Shown: positions 1-7,571 of the stretch, one piece after another
How positions within the stretch are numbered: the first letter of the stretch is position 1
Layout: every line of letters starts with the position of its first letter
Assembly: GCF_001592825.1 (NCBI RefSeq)
Contig: NZ_LTZG01000001.1
Location: 1-64,000, forward strand
DNA length: 64,000 bases
Direction: 5' to 3'
DNA from: Planococcus maritimus
GTDB taxonomy: Bacteria; Bacillota; Bacilli; Bacillales_A; Planococcaceae
Made by a program: the position numbers and the translations under genes
The notes under the pieces: generated by a model
Databases searched by the model: none
What the model was told of the DNA's origin: nothing
Seen by the model: only the letters and a program-made list of their open reading frames with translations

Positions 1-55
1 AATCCACCATCTGTTGCTTGAATTCACGCGAAAAAGCGCGACGTTCTTGAGACAT
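1..55 (-). CDS. IS3-family transposase OrfA, N-terminal fragment cut by window edge
   Basis: Only the first 18 codons are inside the window. The ATG is at 55-53 on the minus strand, preceded by AAAGGAG at a good distance. The peptide begins MSQERRAFSREFKQQMVD. A run of basic residues followed by F-x-x-E-F-K-x-x-M-V is the typical start of the helix-turn-helix OrfA of IS3/IS150-type transposases. The rest of the gene, and the OrfB integrase expected after it, lie to the left. Family call comes from the N-terminal motif only; another HTH transposase of the same broad group is possible. Confidence 0.7.
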   Translation of the reverse strand, partial: MSQERRAFSREFKQQMVD

Positions 56-135
56 GATAAGGACTCCTTTTCGGGGGGGAATGTGGTACTAGCTTACGCG
101 CCCTTAATTTTTCTGTCCAACAAAGTGTAGACTAT
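1..135 (-). mobile_element. Right-hand end of an IS3-type insertion sequence (partial)
   Basis: The transposase start at 55 points leftward, so the sequence to its right should include the element's promoter and terminal repeat. A stretch near 110-135 (minus strand reading ACACTTTGTTGGACAG) resembles IS150-type ends, but with only one end visible neither the exact tip nor a target duplication can be defined. The boundary given is a guess. Confidence 0.4.
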
Positions 136-548
136 CTACTAAAATCATTAATATACTTTGAGTCTAATTCTAAATCCTTCATTGTAATAGATGACATTAT
201 TGTCTACTCCTATTCTATATAATGTTTTTTTATTTAAGATTAACCTTTCTTTTTGTAAAAAACTACCTAGTTTTAGAAAATAGGGAATTGTTAATACTAG
301 GGTCTATTCTATTTAATTTCGAAAGACTTTTGAATGAATTTTTTAAGACATTTCTTTACTTCCATTATGTTATAAAAGTGTCCACTATATTTCTGGTTTG
401 AAGTTAATGAAAGTCACAGTTTTTTATAGTTAATGAATTTTTGCTTCTGCTACAACTTTAAAATTTATATTCAATTGAAATATCATATTGAGTGATTGTA
501 AAAAGTCTCATCAAATAAACATAAAATAAATCAAGGGGAATTGGAATA
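136..548. other. AT-rich intergenic stretch, no gene seen
   Basis: About 410 bases of very AT-rich DNA between the IS end and the next gene. I see no open frame with a ribosome binding site and no convincing hairpin. It presumably contains the promoter of the gene starting at 549. Composition differs clearly from the core region after 48 kb and fits recently acquired DNA. Confidence 0.4.
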
Positions 549-1307
549 ATGAGTAAAAATCAAAAATATCAGGATAAGATCGAGCAAAACTGTCTAGAGT
601 TTGTAAAGAGGAACATGAATGAGAAGGATGCTTTTGGATTGTCCAATGACCAATACATTGAGTTGAAAAACTGGTTAAATGATTCTGAACTTAATTCAAA
701 CAATAGATTTCCTGATTTCACTTTTAATAATGGCTTTATAGAACACTTTGCGATTACTTCTTCATTAGAAAATAAAAAAGGCGCAAAGCAGAAAAGGGAA
801 TCTAATATTTTAAAAAATATAAGTGAAACTAATTTTTTAAGCAAACTTGAAAATAGTGAAGCAGAAAAAGTATTAATTAGTCGATCATATGGTCGCAAAT
901 TTGAAGAACATACGTATAGTAATATTGTAGATTCAATAAAGAAGAATTGGATAAAGCATATAGAAAGTTATGGTAAAAATATTACTACACCTAAACATGG
1001 AATATTTCTAATTGAGTATATAGATATTAATATTCAAACAGCAATTTCAAGAAAAAATGAGTCAGTAAAAGTCTTTGATACATATAGAATAAGTGTTGAT
1101 AAGGATATGTTAGATTGGATATATAGCTACAAAGAAAAGGTTAATTATTTAATTTTAGTTAACCTTCTTTCTTCATCTATTGAGGTAATAAGAATAGATC
1201 ATATTCCAAAGATCATAGTGGGAATTTCAGATGTTTGGTATGCACCTATTGTAGGGATGGAGTCACATAAATACGTAGGTATTAAAACTAATAATACAAA
1301 TACCTAA
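549..1307 (+). CDS. Unknown protein, possibly nuclease-like
   Basis: A 252-aa soluble protein with no signal peptide or membrane segment, AT-rich codons, and AAGGGGA about 9 bases before the ATG. I do not recognise the family with certainty. Residues about 53-80 read FPDF-x6-GFIEHFxITSS followed by a basic KKG-x-KQKRE stretch. An acidic residue, a spaced glutamate and then lysines could be a loose PD-(D/E)xK nuclease core, but the canonical ExK is not clear. The gene stands alone between an IS element and an ApeA-like HEPN gene, which makes a role in defence or mobile-element biology plausible. That is context only. Confidence 0.6.
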   Translation: MSKNQKYQDKIEQNCLEFVKRNMNEKDAFGLSNDQYIELKNWLNDSELNSNNRFPDFTFNNGFIEHFAITSSLENKKGAKQKRESNILKNISETNFLSKLENSEAEKVLISRSYGRKFEEHTYSNIVDSIKKNWIKHIESYGKNITTPKHGIFLIEYIDINIQTAISRKNESVKVFDTYRISVDKDMLDWIYSYKEKVNYLILVNLLSSSIEVIRIDHIPKIIVGISDVWYAPIVGMESHKYVGIKTNNTNT

Positions 1308-1542
1308 TATTACACTGAGAGAAGATAGTTGACTGTATTCTTGATTGCTCTTGGCGGTTGCCATTTTAATAATTACCAGAGTAAGCGCAGATCAGACGGT
1401 GTTTTTCGTAGTATAAAGAGGGTTTAAATTCCGTTTAGGGGATATATTAATCACTTTCTTCAAGCTTCTTAGAGAAAACTATCTTTCTTAATAGTTTAAG
1501 TGTTTTGATTGAGATTTTATTTATATAGAAAGGAAGAGTGAT

Positions 1543-2955
1543 TTGAAAGTTCATTTAACTACTTCAGGATATTGGGGAATTGGCACTTCTGATATTACGT
1601 ATTCAGGAGACTTATACCTAAACGAAGAGGAAGGCGGTATATTTATATATATTAGCGTTCCCAACAGTGGGCCGCCAGGCAGCTATTTTGAGATTCCTCT
1701 GCAAGTTGATTATATCCAAGGAACAGCTGTAAATGGCGCCAAAATGGCTCTTTTAAATTGTTCTAGAATTGCCATGGAGAGTAAAGTAGGTCTCGAAGAT
1801 GTTTACGGTTACCGAGTGGAGTACATGCTTGAAAATGTTTCCTTTGAACAGCAGGAGGATATAGTTTTTTCGAAGCTACAAATACAAGTCCCTGGTGTGA
1901 TTAAATGGGGGGCAATATCAAACTACGGGAGAACCGAAAATGATGAATACAGGAATATAATAAAGCTACAAGAAGTAAAGGAAGTTTCTATCTATTCTAA
2001 TGCACACTATGATTTGTCCTACTCTCTAATTCCAAGTTTTCCATGGTTTGACTTCATGAAAGAAGAAATCATTTTAAAACAGTCCCCATATCTTGTGATT
2101 GAATCCACCAAAGCCCAATCATTATTCTGGTTCGTTGAAATAGCATTAAAAATGAAAAATATGATTGAAATTGCGATGGGCAAACCGTTGTCTTTTGGCA
2201 AAATGACAGCAGAATCTCCTTCTATAGTGAGAGAAATTGAGGGAAGAGAAGCAAGAAAAGAAGTTATTGATATTAAACATTTCCTGTTTTCAGAGAATAG
2301 AGATGAAGAGATCGAATATCGCGGAATCCCATTCCTTTTTAACTTAGTAGAGTTACATGAAAGTGGTGATTTTTCTGCTTGGCAAAGAGTATCAACTTTA
2401 CTGGAACCGGTTATAGAGCTATACATTGATGATTTGTATAATCAAAGTCTATCTACTAATAGGCATTTTTTAAATATAAGCCAGGCATTAGAAACTTACC
2501 ACTCAAGAATGATTTGTGATGGGAGCTTTAGTGATTATAAAGAAAGAGTAGAAGGCATAATTTCTAACCAATACGGAAGTTCAAGAGAAAAAGCAAAACG
2601 ATTTTTAACTGAAGGTTCTCGCGGTAAAATCACTTTCCGAAATCGAATTGCAGACTTGTTTTTAGCAGACTTTCAGTTCTTTTTCTATACAGGAGATATA
2701 GAGAAATTAGACTTTCCTCAAGTGATTGCTAATACTAGAAATTTTTATACCCATTATAATCAAATCACTGAAAAAAAGGCTTTAAGAGGATCAGACTTAG
2801 AGGACGCTTATCGTATGCTGCGCAATATACTCGAATACTATTTACTTCGAGAACTAGGATTTAATGAAGAATTTATAAGTAAACGAATTAGAGATCGGAC
2901 TCAACCACTAGAAATTAGAAATAGTATTAGACATACTGAAAAAAATAAAAATTAG
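1543..2955 (+). CDS. ApeA-like HEPN-domain protein (candidate anti-phage RNase)
   Basis: A 470-aa protein starting at TTG 1543 with GAAAGGAAG upstream. The N-terminal half (about 1-180) is beta-rich with a Gly/Tyr-rich opening, like the N-terminal domain of ApeA-type proteins. The C-terminal part (about 300-450) is helical and contains NTRNFYTHYN, giving an R-x4-H motif at R399 to H404. This is the catalytic signature of HEPN ribonucleases, and it sits as expected in the Apea-like HEPN family. Such proteins are known as single-gene abortive-infection defences that cut RNA. The gene stands alone in the IS/resolvase-rich left end. Calling it defence is inferred from family and context. Confidence 0.72.
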   Translation: MKVHLTTSGYWGIGTSDITYSGDLYLNEEEGGIFIYISVPNSGPPGSYFEIPLQVDYIQGTAVNGAKMALLNCSRIAMESKVGLEDVYGYRVEYMLENVSFEQQEDIVFSKLQIQVPGVIKWGAISNYGRTENDEYRNIIKLQEVKEVSIYSNAHYDLSYSLIPSFPWFDFMKEEIILKQSPYLVIESTKAQSLFWFVEIALKMKNMIEIAMGKPLSFGKMTAESPSIVREIEGREARKEVIDIKHFLFSENRDEEIEYRGIPFLFNLVELHESGDFSAWQRVSTLLEPVIELYIDDLYNQSLSTNRHFLNISQALETYHSRMICDGSFSDYKERVEGIISNQYGSSREKAKRFLTEGSRGKITFRNRIADLFLADFQFFFYTGDIEKLDFPQVIANTRNFYTHYNQITEKKALRGSDLEDAYRMLRNILEYYLLRELGFNEEFISKRIRDRTQPLEIRNSIRHTEKNKN

Positions 2956-3000
2956 TGAATATTAAGGTGTAGAGCAAGAAGAAATAGAAAACACTAACCA

Positions 3001-3022
3001 ATCAAAAACGATGGTTTTTGAA
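3001..3022 (+). terminator. Possible terminator after the HEPN gene
   Basis: CAAAAACGATGGTTTTTG is a short inverted repeat 45 bases after the HEPN stop codon. The T-run is inside the stem, so it is a weak terminator at best. Confidence 0.3.
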
Positions 3023-3050
3023 GGGATCTGTAAGAGGGTGAAAACCTGCT

Positions 3051-3214
3051 GTAAATTCAAGCGTCATTATGCATTGATTTCAAGTGTTAACTTGCATTTA
3101 ACATCTCGTTGTTCACTCTTAAACCCTCAAGTAATGTAGATGTTAGGTTACCCTTACAGAAGAAAAACCCTTTTTCATTCAAAGAAAAGGAGTCGTTTGA
3201 AAAAATTCTTCTAT
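3051..3214. repeat. Direct repeat copy A (about 165 bp)
   Basis: Begins GTAAATTCAAG and ends just after the hairpin around 3165-3198. It matches 5318-5483 over its length with scattered differences: both contain CATTGATTTCAAGTGTTAAC and AATGTAGATGTTAGGTT. The second copy ends at the resolvase stop codon, so copy A looks like a duplicated downstream flank of a resolvase gene whose coding part is absent here. The hairpin equivalent to the resolvase terminator is less perfect in this copy. Confidence 0.85.
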
Positions 3215-3245
3215 ATTCTACGCGAAAAAAATTGTAAAACTAAAA

Positions 3246-3271
3246 GCTTTGTATAGTTAACTATACAAAGC
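3246..3271 (-). terminator. Perfect 13-bp-arm hairpin ending the protease operon
   Basis: GCTTTGTATAGTT and its exact complement abut each other, and a short T-run follows on the minus strand. It lies 27 bases past the stop codon at 3298, so it should end the two-gene minus-strand operon. Confidence 0.65.
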
Positions 3272-3297
3272 CTTTAGAATATAGATAAAAATTTTAT

Positions 3298-4056
3298 TTA
3301 ATTTGCATAATTGTCAATGGATTCGTCATATTTTTCAGTTATTTCTACATAAAAACTCAACTTTTTCTCAGCACTGTGTTGAAGTTCTTCATGTTGTTCA
3401 GATTCCGTGTGCATCCCATCTTGTGTGTTTTTTAGCAAGTTGTCAAACTCTTCATCTAATTTTTCAACATCAAATGTTTCTTCTAATAATAAAATGTCTT
3501 CTGGATCGCTCAAAGATTCTGAATTGATGGCTAAATCTCTATGGTCATTTCCATCAATATTAAATTTCCCGAGTTGATTTCCAATTAAGCTGTACTCACC
3601 AAACGTATTTTTCTTTAAGAAAAATATGTAGCCTGCTTCTTTATTTACACTCGTATATTCATCCATCACAAATTCAAAGCTTTCTCGTTCTTCTTCTATA
3701 ACACTAGAAGGTTCAATGATGGATAAGAGATCACCTGAATGATAGTTACTTTGATCATTATTTAGAAGAACTTCGTGTATCTTAATTTCCGTATTAGAGT
3801 AAAAATCTTCAATGGACTCGTCTTCACCAGTTTTAATAATATGATCTCGATTGATGAAATCGGCTGTTGGTTCTCCAATTACTACTAGGTCTGCCATACC
3901 TTCTAAATCTTTCATTTCCTCATATGAAATCATGTCACCGTGAACAGAAATGCGTTTTAAGATCTGATCCTCTTTTGCAAAAGAAAAAGCTGCCACGATC
4001 GATGTTATAAGCACCATACTTAGAATAATTTTTGTTTTCTTCCATTTTTTTATCAT
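3298..4056 (-). CDS. Secreted or membrane-anchored protein of unknown function
   Basis: 252 aa from the ATG at 4056, chosen because AAGGAGG lies 9 bases upstream. A start 10 codons earlier has no comparable site. The N-terminus (MIKKWKKTKIILSMVLITSIVAA) is a basic stretch plus hydrophobic segment, so the protein is exported or anchored by a signal peptide without a lipobox. The remainder is acidic and Glu/Asp-rich, with a segment (about 45-75, ADLVVIGEPTADF) suggesting a small beta domain and a helical acidic tail. It follows the metzincin gene by 17 bases in the same operon, so it may be an inhibitor, chaperone or substrate of that protease. No family was recognised. Confidence 0.7.
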   Translation of the reverse strand: MIKKWKKTKIILSMVLITSIVAAFSFAKEDQILKRISVHGDMISYEEMKDLEGMADLVVIGEPTADFINRDHIIKTGEDESIEDFYSNTEIKIHEVLLNNDQSNYHSGDLLSIIEPSSVIEEERESFEFVMDEYTSVNKEAGYIFFLKKNTFGEYSLIGNQLGKFNIDGNDHRDLAINSESLSDPEDILLLEETFDVEKLDEEFDNLLKNTQDGMHTESEQHEELQHSAEKKLSFYVEITEKYDESIDNYAN

Positions 4057-4073
4057 GTTATGATTCCTCCTTC

Positions 4074-4643
4074 TTAATTGCCCCATTTAGCCTTTAACTG
4101 TCCTTTGTCATATATCGTTGGATACGTATTGGTCGTCCTTCCTTGCTTCATAATAGAGGTTGAACCTGATGAAGGAGTATGATCAAGTTTTAAGCTATGG
4201 CCAATTTCATGAACAGCAGTTGCCGTGCGATTTGTGCTAGTGTAATCGAATTTATCCATATTATTGTCATATAGATAAATCCTTGTATAAGTCCATGTAC
4301 AATCGAGGCAAACACTTCCTCTTGTACCCATTGGCTGCATAAATCCTGTTCGATCAGCGACGCTAGTAGTGCCAACATAGTAAGTATCAGTAGTGTAAGA
4401 AGCACTCGCCTTTTTTACGCTTACTTTAGTAGAAATGCCATTCCACCGATTAATAGCATTGTTATAAATTGTTGTATAGCCATAGGTAGCTACAGAACTT
4501 GAATAATTAACTTTAGCATGTCCTCCAGTTGACGTTGTTCCGGAATGATAGTCAGCACTTGCAGAAGTAGAAAATACAGAGAGAGTAACTAAAACAATTA
4601 GAAATATCCTAACTAAAAAAATTTTACCTATCCAATTACACAT
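4074..4643 (-). CDS. Secreted matrixin-like zinc metalloprotease (metzincin)
   Basis: 189 aa from the ATG at 4643 with GGGAGGTT upstream. A longer reading frame to 4865 has no ribosome binding site and would overlap the divergent gene. Residues 8-30 form a signal peptide ending in ASA. The zinc site is HEIGHSLKLDH: H145, E146, H149 and H155 give the full HExxHxxxxxH motif, with a Met-turn (SIM, M165) ten residues on. This is diagnostic of metzincins, and the small size resembles bacterial matrixin-like M10 proteases. C112 and C115 (CLDC) could form a disulfide. There is no obvious propeptide cysteine switch, which is unusual for matrixins. First gene of a two-gene operon. Confidence 0.85.
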   Translation of the reverse strand: MCNWIGKIFLVRIFLIVLVTLSVFSTSASADYHSGTTSTGGHAKVNYSSSVATYGYTTIYNNAINRWNGISTKVSVKKASASYTTDTYYVGTTSVADRTGFMQPMGTRGSVCLDCTWTYTRIYLYDNNMDKFDYTSTNRTATAVHEIGHSLKLDHTPSSGSTSIMKQGRTTNTYPTIYDKGQLKAKWGN

Positions 4644-4798
4644 ATTACAAAACCTCCCATTTATTATTTGCATTAGAATTATAAAACTATTCTTAAAATA
4701 AGTAAATAGAAACTTTTTATTTTTTGAAACAAGGACTTTTATACTATTTATAAATTCTGTATTTATATTATATTTAATGTATTCAGGAGGTGAATCTG

Positions 4799-5209
4799 TT
4801 GAAACCATGGTATATACTATGTAGCTTGTTGGTATTAGTACTAATGGGATGCCAAAGCGAATCATTTACATTAAACGAAGATATTACACAGATTGAAGTG
4901 ATAGACCTAGGGGAAGTGTCTCCTTCACCAGAGGTTTATCAAAGTGGTCAAGGCGAAGTGATTAAAAAAATAACAAATCAAAAAGAAATAGAAGAAATTA
5001 TAAAAGAAATAGAAGGCGCAAAAGTAAGTAGCTTAAAAACTAGCAATATTAGTTTACCTATGTATAAAGTAAGATTTATTCAAAATGATAATCTTATACT
5101 AACGTTAGGGTATTACCCAGCAGATGAAGAAAGAGAACAGAGCTCTTTAATTGATTTAGAAAAGGACTTGCTATATACGACAAAATCTCCTCTCATGCTA
5201 ATTGAGTGA
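4799..5209 (+). CDS. Small lipoprotein of unknown function
   Basis: 136 aa from TTG 4799. AGGAGG at 4785-4790 sits 8 bases upstream and would overlap the alternative GTG at 4790. The signal peptide ends in the lipobox LMGC, so the mature protein is a membrane-anchored extracytoplasmic lipoprotein of about 118 residues. A charged region IKKITNQKEIEEIIKEIE suggests a short amphipathic helix. It is divergent from the metalloprotease gene across 155 bases. No family was recognised. Confidence 0.75.
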   Translation: MKPWYILCSLLVLVLMGCQSESFTLNEDITQIEVIDLGEVSPSPEVYQSGQGEVIKKITNQKEIEEIIKEIEGAKVSSLKTSNISLPMYKVRFIQNDNLILTLGYYPADEEREQSSLIDLEKDLLYTTKSPLMLIE

Positions 5210-5244
5210 ACGAATGAATAAAAGCATTCGTAAAAGAACGAATT

Positions 5245-5301
5245 AACAAAATAAGACGTTCGCAAAAATGGATAACCACCTTGCGAACGTCTTATTTTGT
5301 T
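5245..5301. repeat. Perfect 21-bp inverted repeat, 15-base loop
   Basis: The arms 5245-5265 and 5281-5301 are exact reverse complements, each carrying GACGTTCGCAA. The hairpin could end the lipoprotein gene, which stops at 5209. However, its GTTCGCAA core resembles the GTTCGTAA half-sites of the res region at 6147-6270, so it may instead be a recombinase-bound site. A smaller hairpin (ACGAATG/CATTCGT) precedes it at 5212-5231. Confidence 0.7.
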
Positions 5302-5317
5302 GAATCAAGGAGAAATT

Positions 5318-5483
5318 GTAAATTCAAGTGTTATTGTGCATTGATTTCAAGTGTTAACTTGCACCTAAAATCTCATTGTTCACTCTTAACCTCTCAATTA
5401 ATGTAGATGTTAGGTTTCCTTTACAGAAAAAAACACCTCCTTTTTCAATCAAAGAAAAGGAGGCGTTTGAAATTTTTTTCTAT
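5318..5483. repeat. Direct repeat copy B, adjoining the resolvase gene
   Basis: Second copy of the 165-bp repeat at 3051-3214, same orientation, 2.1 kb apart. It ends exactly at the resolvase stop codon, so the repeated unit is the 3' flank of that gene, terminator included. Confidence 0.85.
5431..5468 (-). terminator. Resolvase gene terminator
   Basis: A 14-bp stem (AAACACCTCCTTTT with AAAAGGAGGCGTTT, one mismatch) followed on the minus strand by a T-run. It lies 15 bases past the resolvase stop codon. Confidence 0.75.
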
Positions 5484-6100
5484 TATAATGTGTTAACTAT
5501 CTCTTCTTCGAGCGCTTTTACCAATTTGTAAAAACTGGTCTTTTTAACTCCGGCTTCTTGCATAGCCTGAACTGCTGTTAATTCTTTGGCTTTCCATTTT
5601 CTATAAACCTCTTTGAATTCCTCTGAAATAAAAACGGTCGGTCTGCCAAACTGAATACCATTTTGAAGCGCTAAGTCGATTCCTTCACGCTGCCGTTTCC
5701 GGATGCGTTCCCGTTCCTCTTCTGCCATCCACGAAAGAATTTGCAAAACCAAGTCCGCAATAAATGTCCCCATACTATCTTTATACTGGGTCGTATCCAA
5801 TAGGGGCATATCCAGCACCACAATATCAGCTTCAATATTTTTCGTGAGGTCATTCCACTCCTGAAGGATTTCTTCTTTATTCCTTCCGAACCGATCCAGC
5901 GAATGGATATACAAAATGTCTCCTTTTCGAATAACCCTTTTGAGCAATTGGTAGTTCGCTCGTTCAAAATTTTTGCCACTTTGCTTGTCCAGATAAATAT
6001 CCCGTTCATTGATGCCGATTTTTCTCATGGCTTCCAATTGACGGCCTTCATTTTGGTCTTTGCTGCTGACACGTATGTAGCCAAATTTGCGATGTTCCAT
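5483..6100 (-). CDS. Serine resolvase/invertase family recombinase
   Basis: 205 aa, ATG at 6100 with AGAGGTG upstream. The N-terminal catalytic domain has the RVS motif with nucleophile S12 (GYIRVSSKDQ) and the arginine motif LDRFGRN near 70. A long helix (LSWMAEEERERIRKRQREG) links to a C-terminal helix-turn-helix from about 150 (GRPTV...TAVQAMQEAGVKKTSFYKLV). Length and layout are those of Tn3-type resolvases and Hin-type invertases. The array of dyads directly upstream (6147-6270) looks like its res site, so resolvase rather than invertase is the better reading. No transposase lies beside it, so it is a solitary recombinase or the remnant of a transposon or plasmid. Confidence 0.9.
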   Translation of the reverse strand: MEHRKFGYIRVSSKDQNEGRQLEAMRKIGINERDIYLDKQSGKNFERANYQLLKRVIRKGDILYIHSLDRFGRNKEEILQEWNDLTKNIEADIVVLDMPLLDTTQYKDSMGTFIADLVLQILSWMAEEERERIRKRQREGIDLALQNGIQFGRPTVFISEEFKEVYRKWKAKELTAVQAMQEAGVKKTSFYKLVKALEEEIVNTL

Positions 6101-6146
6101 AATTCACCTCTATAAACGATTGTTTCCTCTCATTATACCTGAAAAC

Positions 6147-6270
6147 CGTTCGTAAAAGTGTATGCAATTGAGCGAACGTTCGTAAAGTCATTTGACACGT
6201 TTACGAACACTCTTTTCGACCGTTTTAAGCCCTTTTGAAAGCGTTCGTAAAAGTGTACTTTTACGAACGC
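6147..6270. other. Candidate res recombination site with three dyad subsites
   Basis: Three inverted-repeat sites share the half-site GTTCGTAAA. They lie at 6147-6178, 6178-6208 and 6241-6270. The last is a perfect 30-bp dyad with a 2-base centre GT, suitable as the crossover site I. The other two are looser and close together, like accessory sites II and III. Order and spacing (centres about 62 and 31 apart) follow the Tn3/gamma-delta res plan, in which the accessory sites lie next to the resolvase gene. The same sites probably allow autorepression of the resolvase promoter. Confidence 0.75.
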
Positions 6271-6361
6271 TTAAGTCGACGTTTAAATTTCATAATAAAG
6301 TAAATATTGCTACTTTCTACAAATATAAACGTCTAAGATTATGTAAAGGGGGATGAAAGAT

Positions 6362-6805
6362 ATGAAAAAAAGATCGGTGTTTATAGTTATTGGAATTCTA
6401 ATCATAGCTATAGTTATATTTAAACCATTTCGTTTAGAACCGCCGACTCCGAAAATTTCAACAGCAGAGACGGAAATTCCTACAACACAAGGATCATATT
6501 GTTGGGATGGATTTTTATTTGCGCAGTGTGTAGATACCATTCATACTACTCCAGTCGACATGACAGAATCACATACCCCAACTAGGGTATCAAAAAATGA
6601 GGAAATCGCTATTGAATTTCCTATCGGTTATCAACCTGAAACCCTAAGATTAGAGCAATGGATTAATGGGAATTATTCAAAAGTTATTGAGATAAATAAA
6701 GAAAAAGTTAAAACGCCTAATGAAAGTGGCATATATGTATATCATGTAATAGCTGACTGGAATCAGGGGGATGGAAATTATGCTTTCTTGATAGAGGTGG
6801 AATAA
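6362..6805 (+). CDS. Membrane-anchored extracytoplasmic protein of unknown function
   Basis: 147 aa from ATG 6362; AAAGGGGG lies 10 bases before it, too close to the in-frame ATG at 6353. One N-terminal transmembrane or signal segment (FIVIGILIIAIVIF), then an extracytoplasmic domain with two cysteines (GSYCW and QCVD, about 42 and 53) that may pair. The GSYCW pattern recurs in small Bacillales envelope proteins, but I know no assigned function. It stands alone between the res region and a convergent gene. Confidence 0.7.
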   Translation: MKKRSVFIVIGILIIAIVIFKPFRLEPPTPKISTAETEIPTTQGSYCWDGFLFAQCVDTIHTTPVDMTESHTPTRVSKNEEIAIEFPIGYQPETLRLEQWINGNYSKVIEINKEKVKTPNESGIYVYHVIADWNQGDGNYAFLIEVE

Positions 6806-6849
6806 ATTTAAGTTTACATATCATCAGTTATCGGAAGCTGCAAAAATAC

Positions 6850-6895
6850 AAAGGGATAGAAGATGCTAATCGAGAAACATCTTTTATCCCTTTCC
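6850..6895 (+). terminator. Terminator between convergent genes
   Basis: AAAGGGATAGAAGATG pairs with CATCTTTTATCCCTTT, giving a long stem 45 bases after the stop at 6805. The T-run after it is interrupted. Confidence 0.55.
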
Positions 6896-6976
6896 GTTTG
6901 TGAGTTTCCATTAAAAAGATAAAAAGTTTTTTTCTAACCTAGTAGGAATCCATTCCTATATTCAACGGCCTTTATT

Positions 6977-7381
6977 TTAATTAATCGTGTTGTGGATTTT
7001 ATTTAGTATATCTTCGAATTCTTTATAGTGAATTTGCTTTTCTTCATCTGTAAGTCTTCCGAAATCACCGCTAATGATGCCAGCTACTTCTTGAAGTTCC
7101 GAAAATTCTGTGGCCACTCCCAAATCCTTCATTTCACTAATATCAATCGAATTGAGTGCAATAAAAGTAGTTTCCTTTTCAATATTGTCTTCATCAAGTG
7201 TACTGCCATTCCAACGATTCTGAGCGATTGCTATATATTCTTTTGCATTTCCTTCAGTAGTTACTTCCTCCGTCGTTTTCTCTGTCGAAACATTGTCTTC
7301 CGGTACTAGATTAATCCAAGTGATGAACAGTACTAAGGCAGAGAATATAGCAATAAAAATACCAACCATAATTTTCTTCAT
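6977..7381 (-). CDS. Small membrane-anchored protein of unknown function
   Basis: 134 aa from the ATG at 7381, preceded by TAGGAGG; an upstream start in the same frame lacks this site. The N-terminal hydrophobic segment (residues 4-22) is a membrane anchor, followed by a Thr/Glu-rich linker and a helical domain (about 50-134) rich in Glu and Ile. Its layout and the ...LTDEEKQIHYKEFEDIL ending recall the C-terminus of the anti-sigma protein at 8839-9516 (LTDEELRVAFHAFEEQL), so the two may share a domain. Function unknown. Confidence 0.7.
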   Translation of the reverse strand: MKKIMVGIFIAIFSALVLFITWINLVPEDNVSTEKTTEEVTTEGNAKEYIAIAQNRWNGSTLDEDNIEKETTFIALNSIDISEMKDLGVATEFSELQEVAGIISGDFGRLTDEEKQIHYKEFEDILNKIHNTIN

Positions 7382-7515
7382 TAAATACCTCCTATTTATC
7401 CCCATTATTGTAGCACAGGATATTCCATTTCTTGTCCAAATAATCTACTTTCATGAATTTGTATTTCATGAAATTATTAGTAGTGTTGTAAAAAAGAAAG
7501 AAGAACGATACAGAT

Positions 7516-7558
7516 AAAAAAACAGCTACGAGTCCCTAATACCGAGAGCTTGTAGCTG
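7516..7558 (-). terminator. Terminator of the ECF sigma/YcxB operon
   Basis: CAGCTAC at 7523-7529 pairs with GTAGCTG at 7552-7558, with a run of seven T on the minus strand, 14 bases after the stop at 7572. Confidence 0.65.
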
Positions 7559-7571
7559 ATGAATTATGTAC

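Noticed and set aside
4644..4865. 74-residue N-terminal extension of the metzincin
   Set aside because: No ribosome binding site, it overlaps the divergent lipoprotein gene, and the ATG at 4643 gives a proper signal peptide.
5671..6115. Frames of 112 aa (minus) and 70 aa (plus, 5903-6115) inside the resolvase gene
   Set aside because: They overlap an intact, motif-bearing recombinase gene and have no ribosome binding site.
6147..6270. CRISPR-like array from the repeated GTTCGTAAA motifs
   Set aside because: Repeats are short, arranged as inverted dyads and irregularly spaced beside a resolvase gene; no array or cas gene is present.
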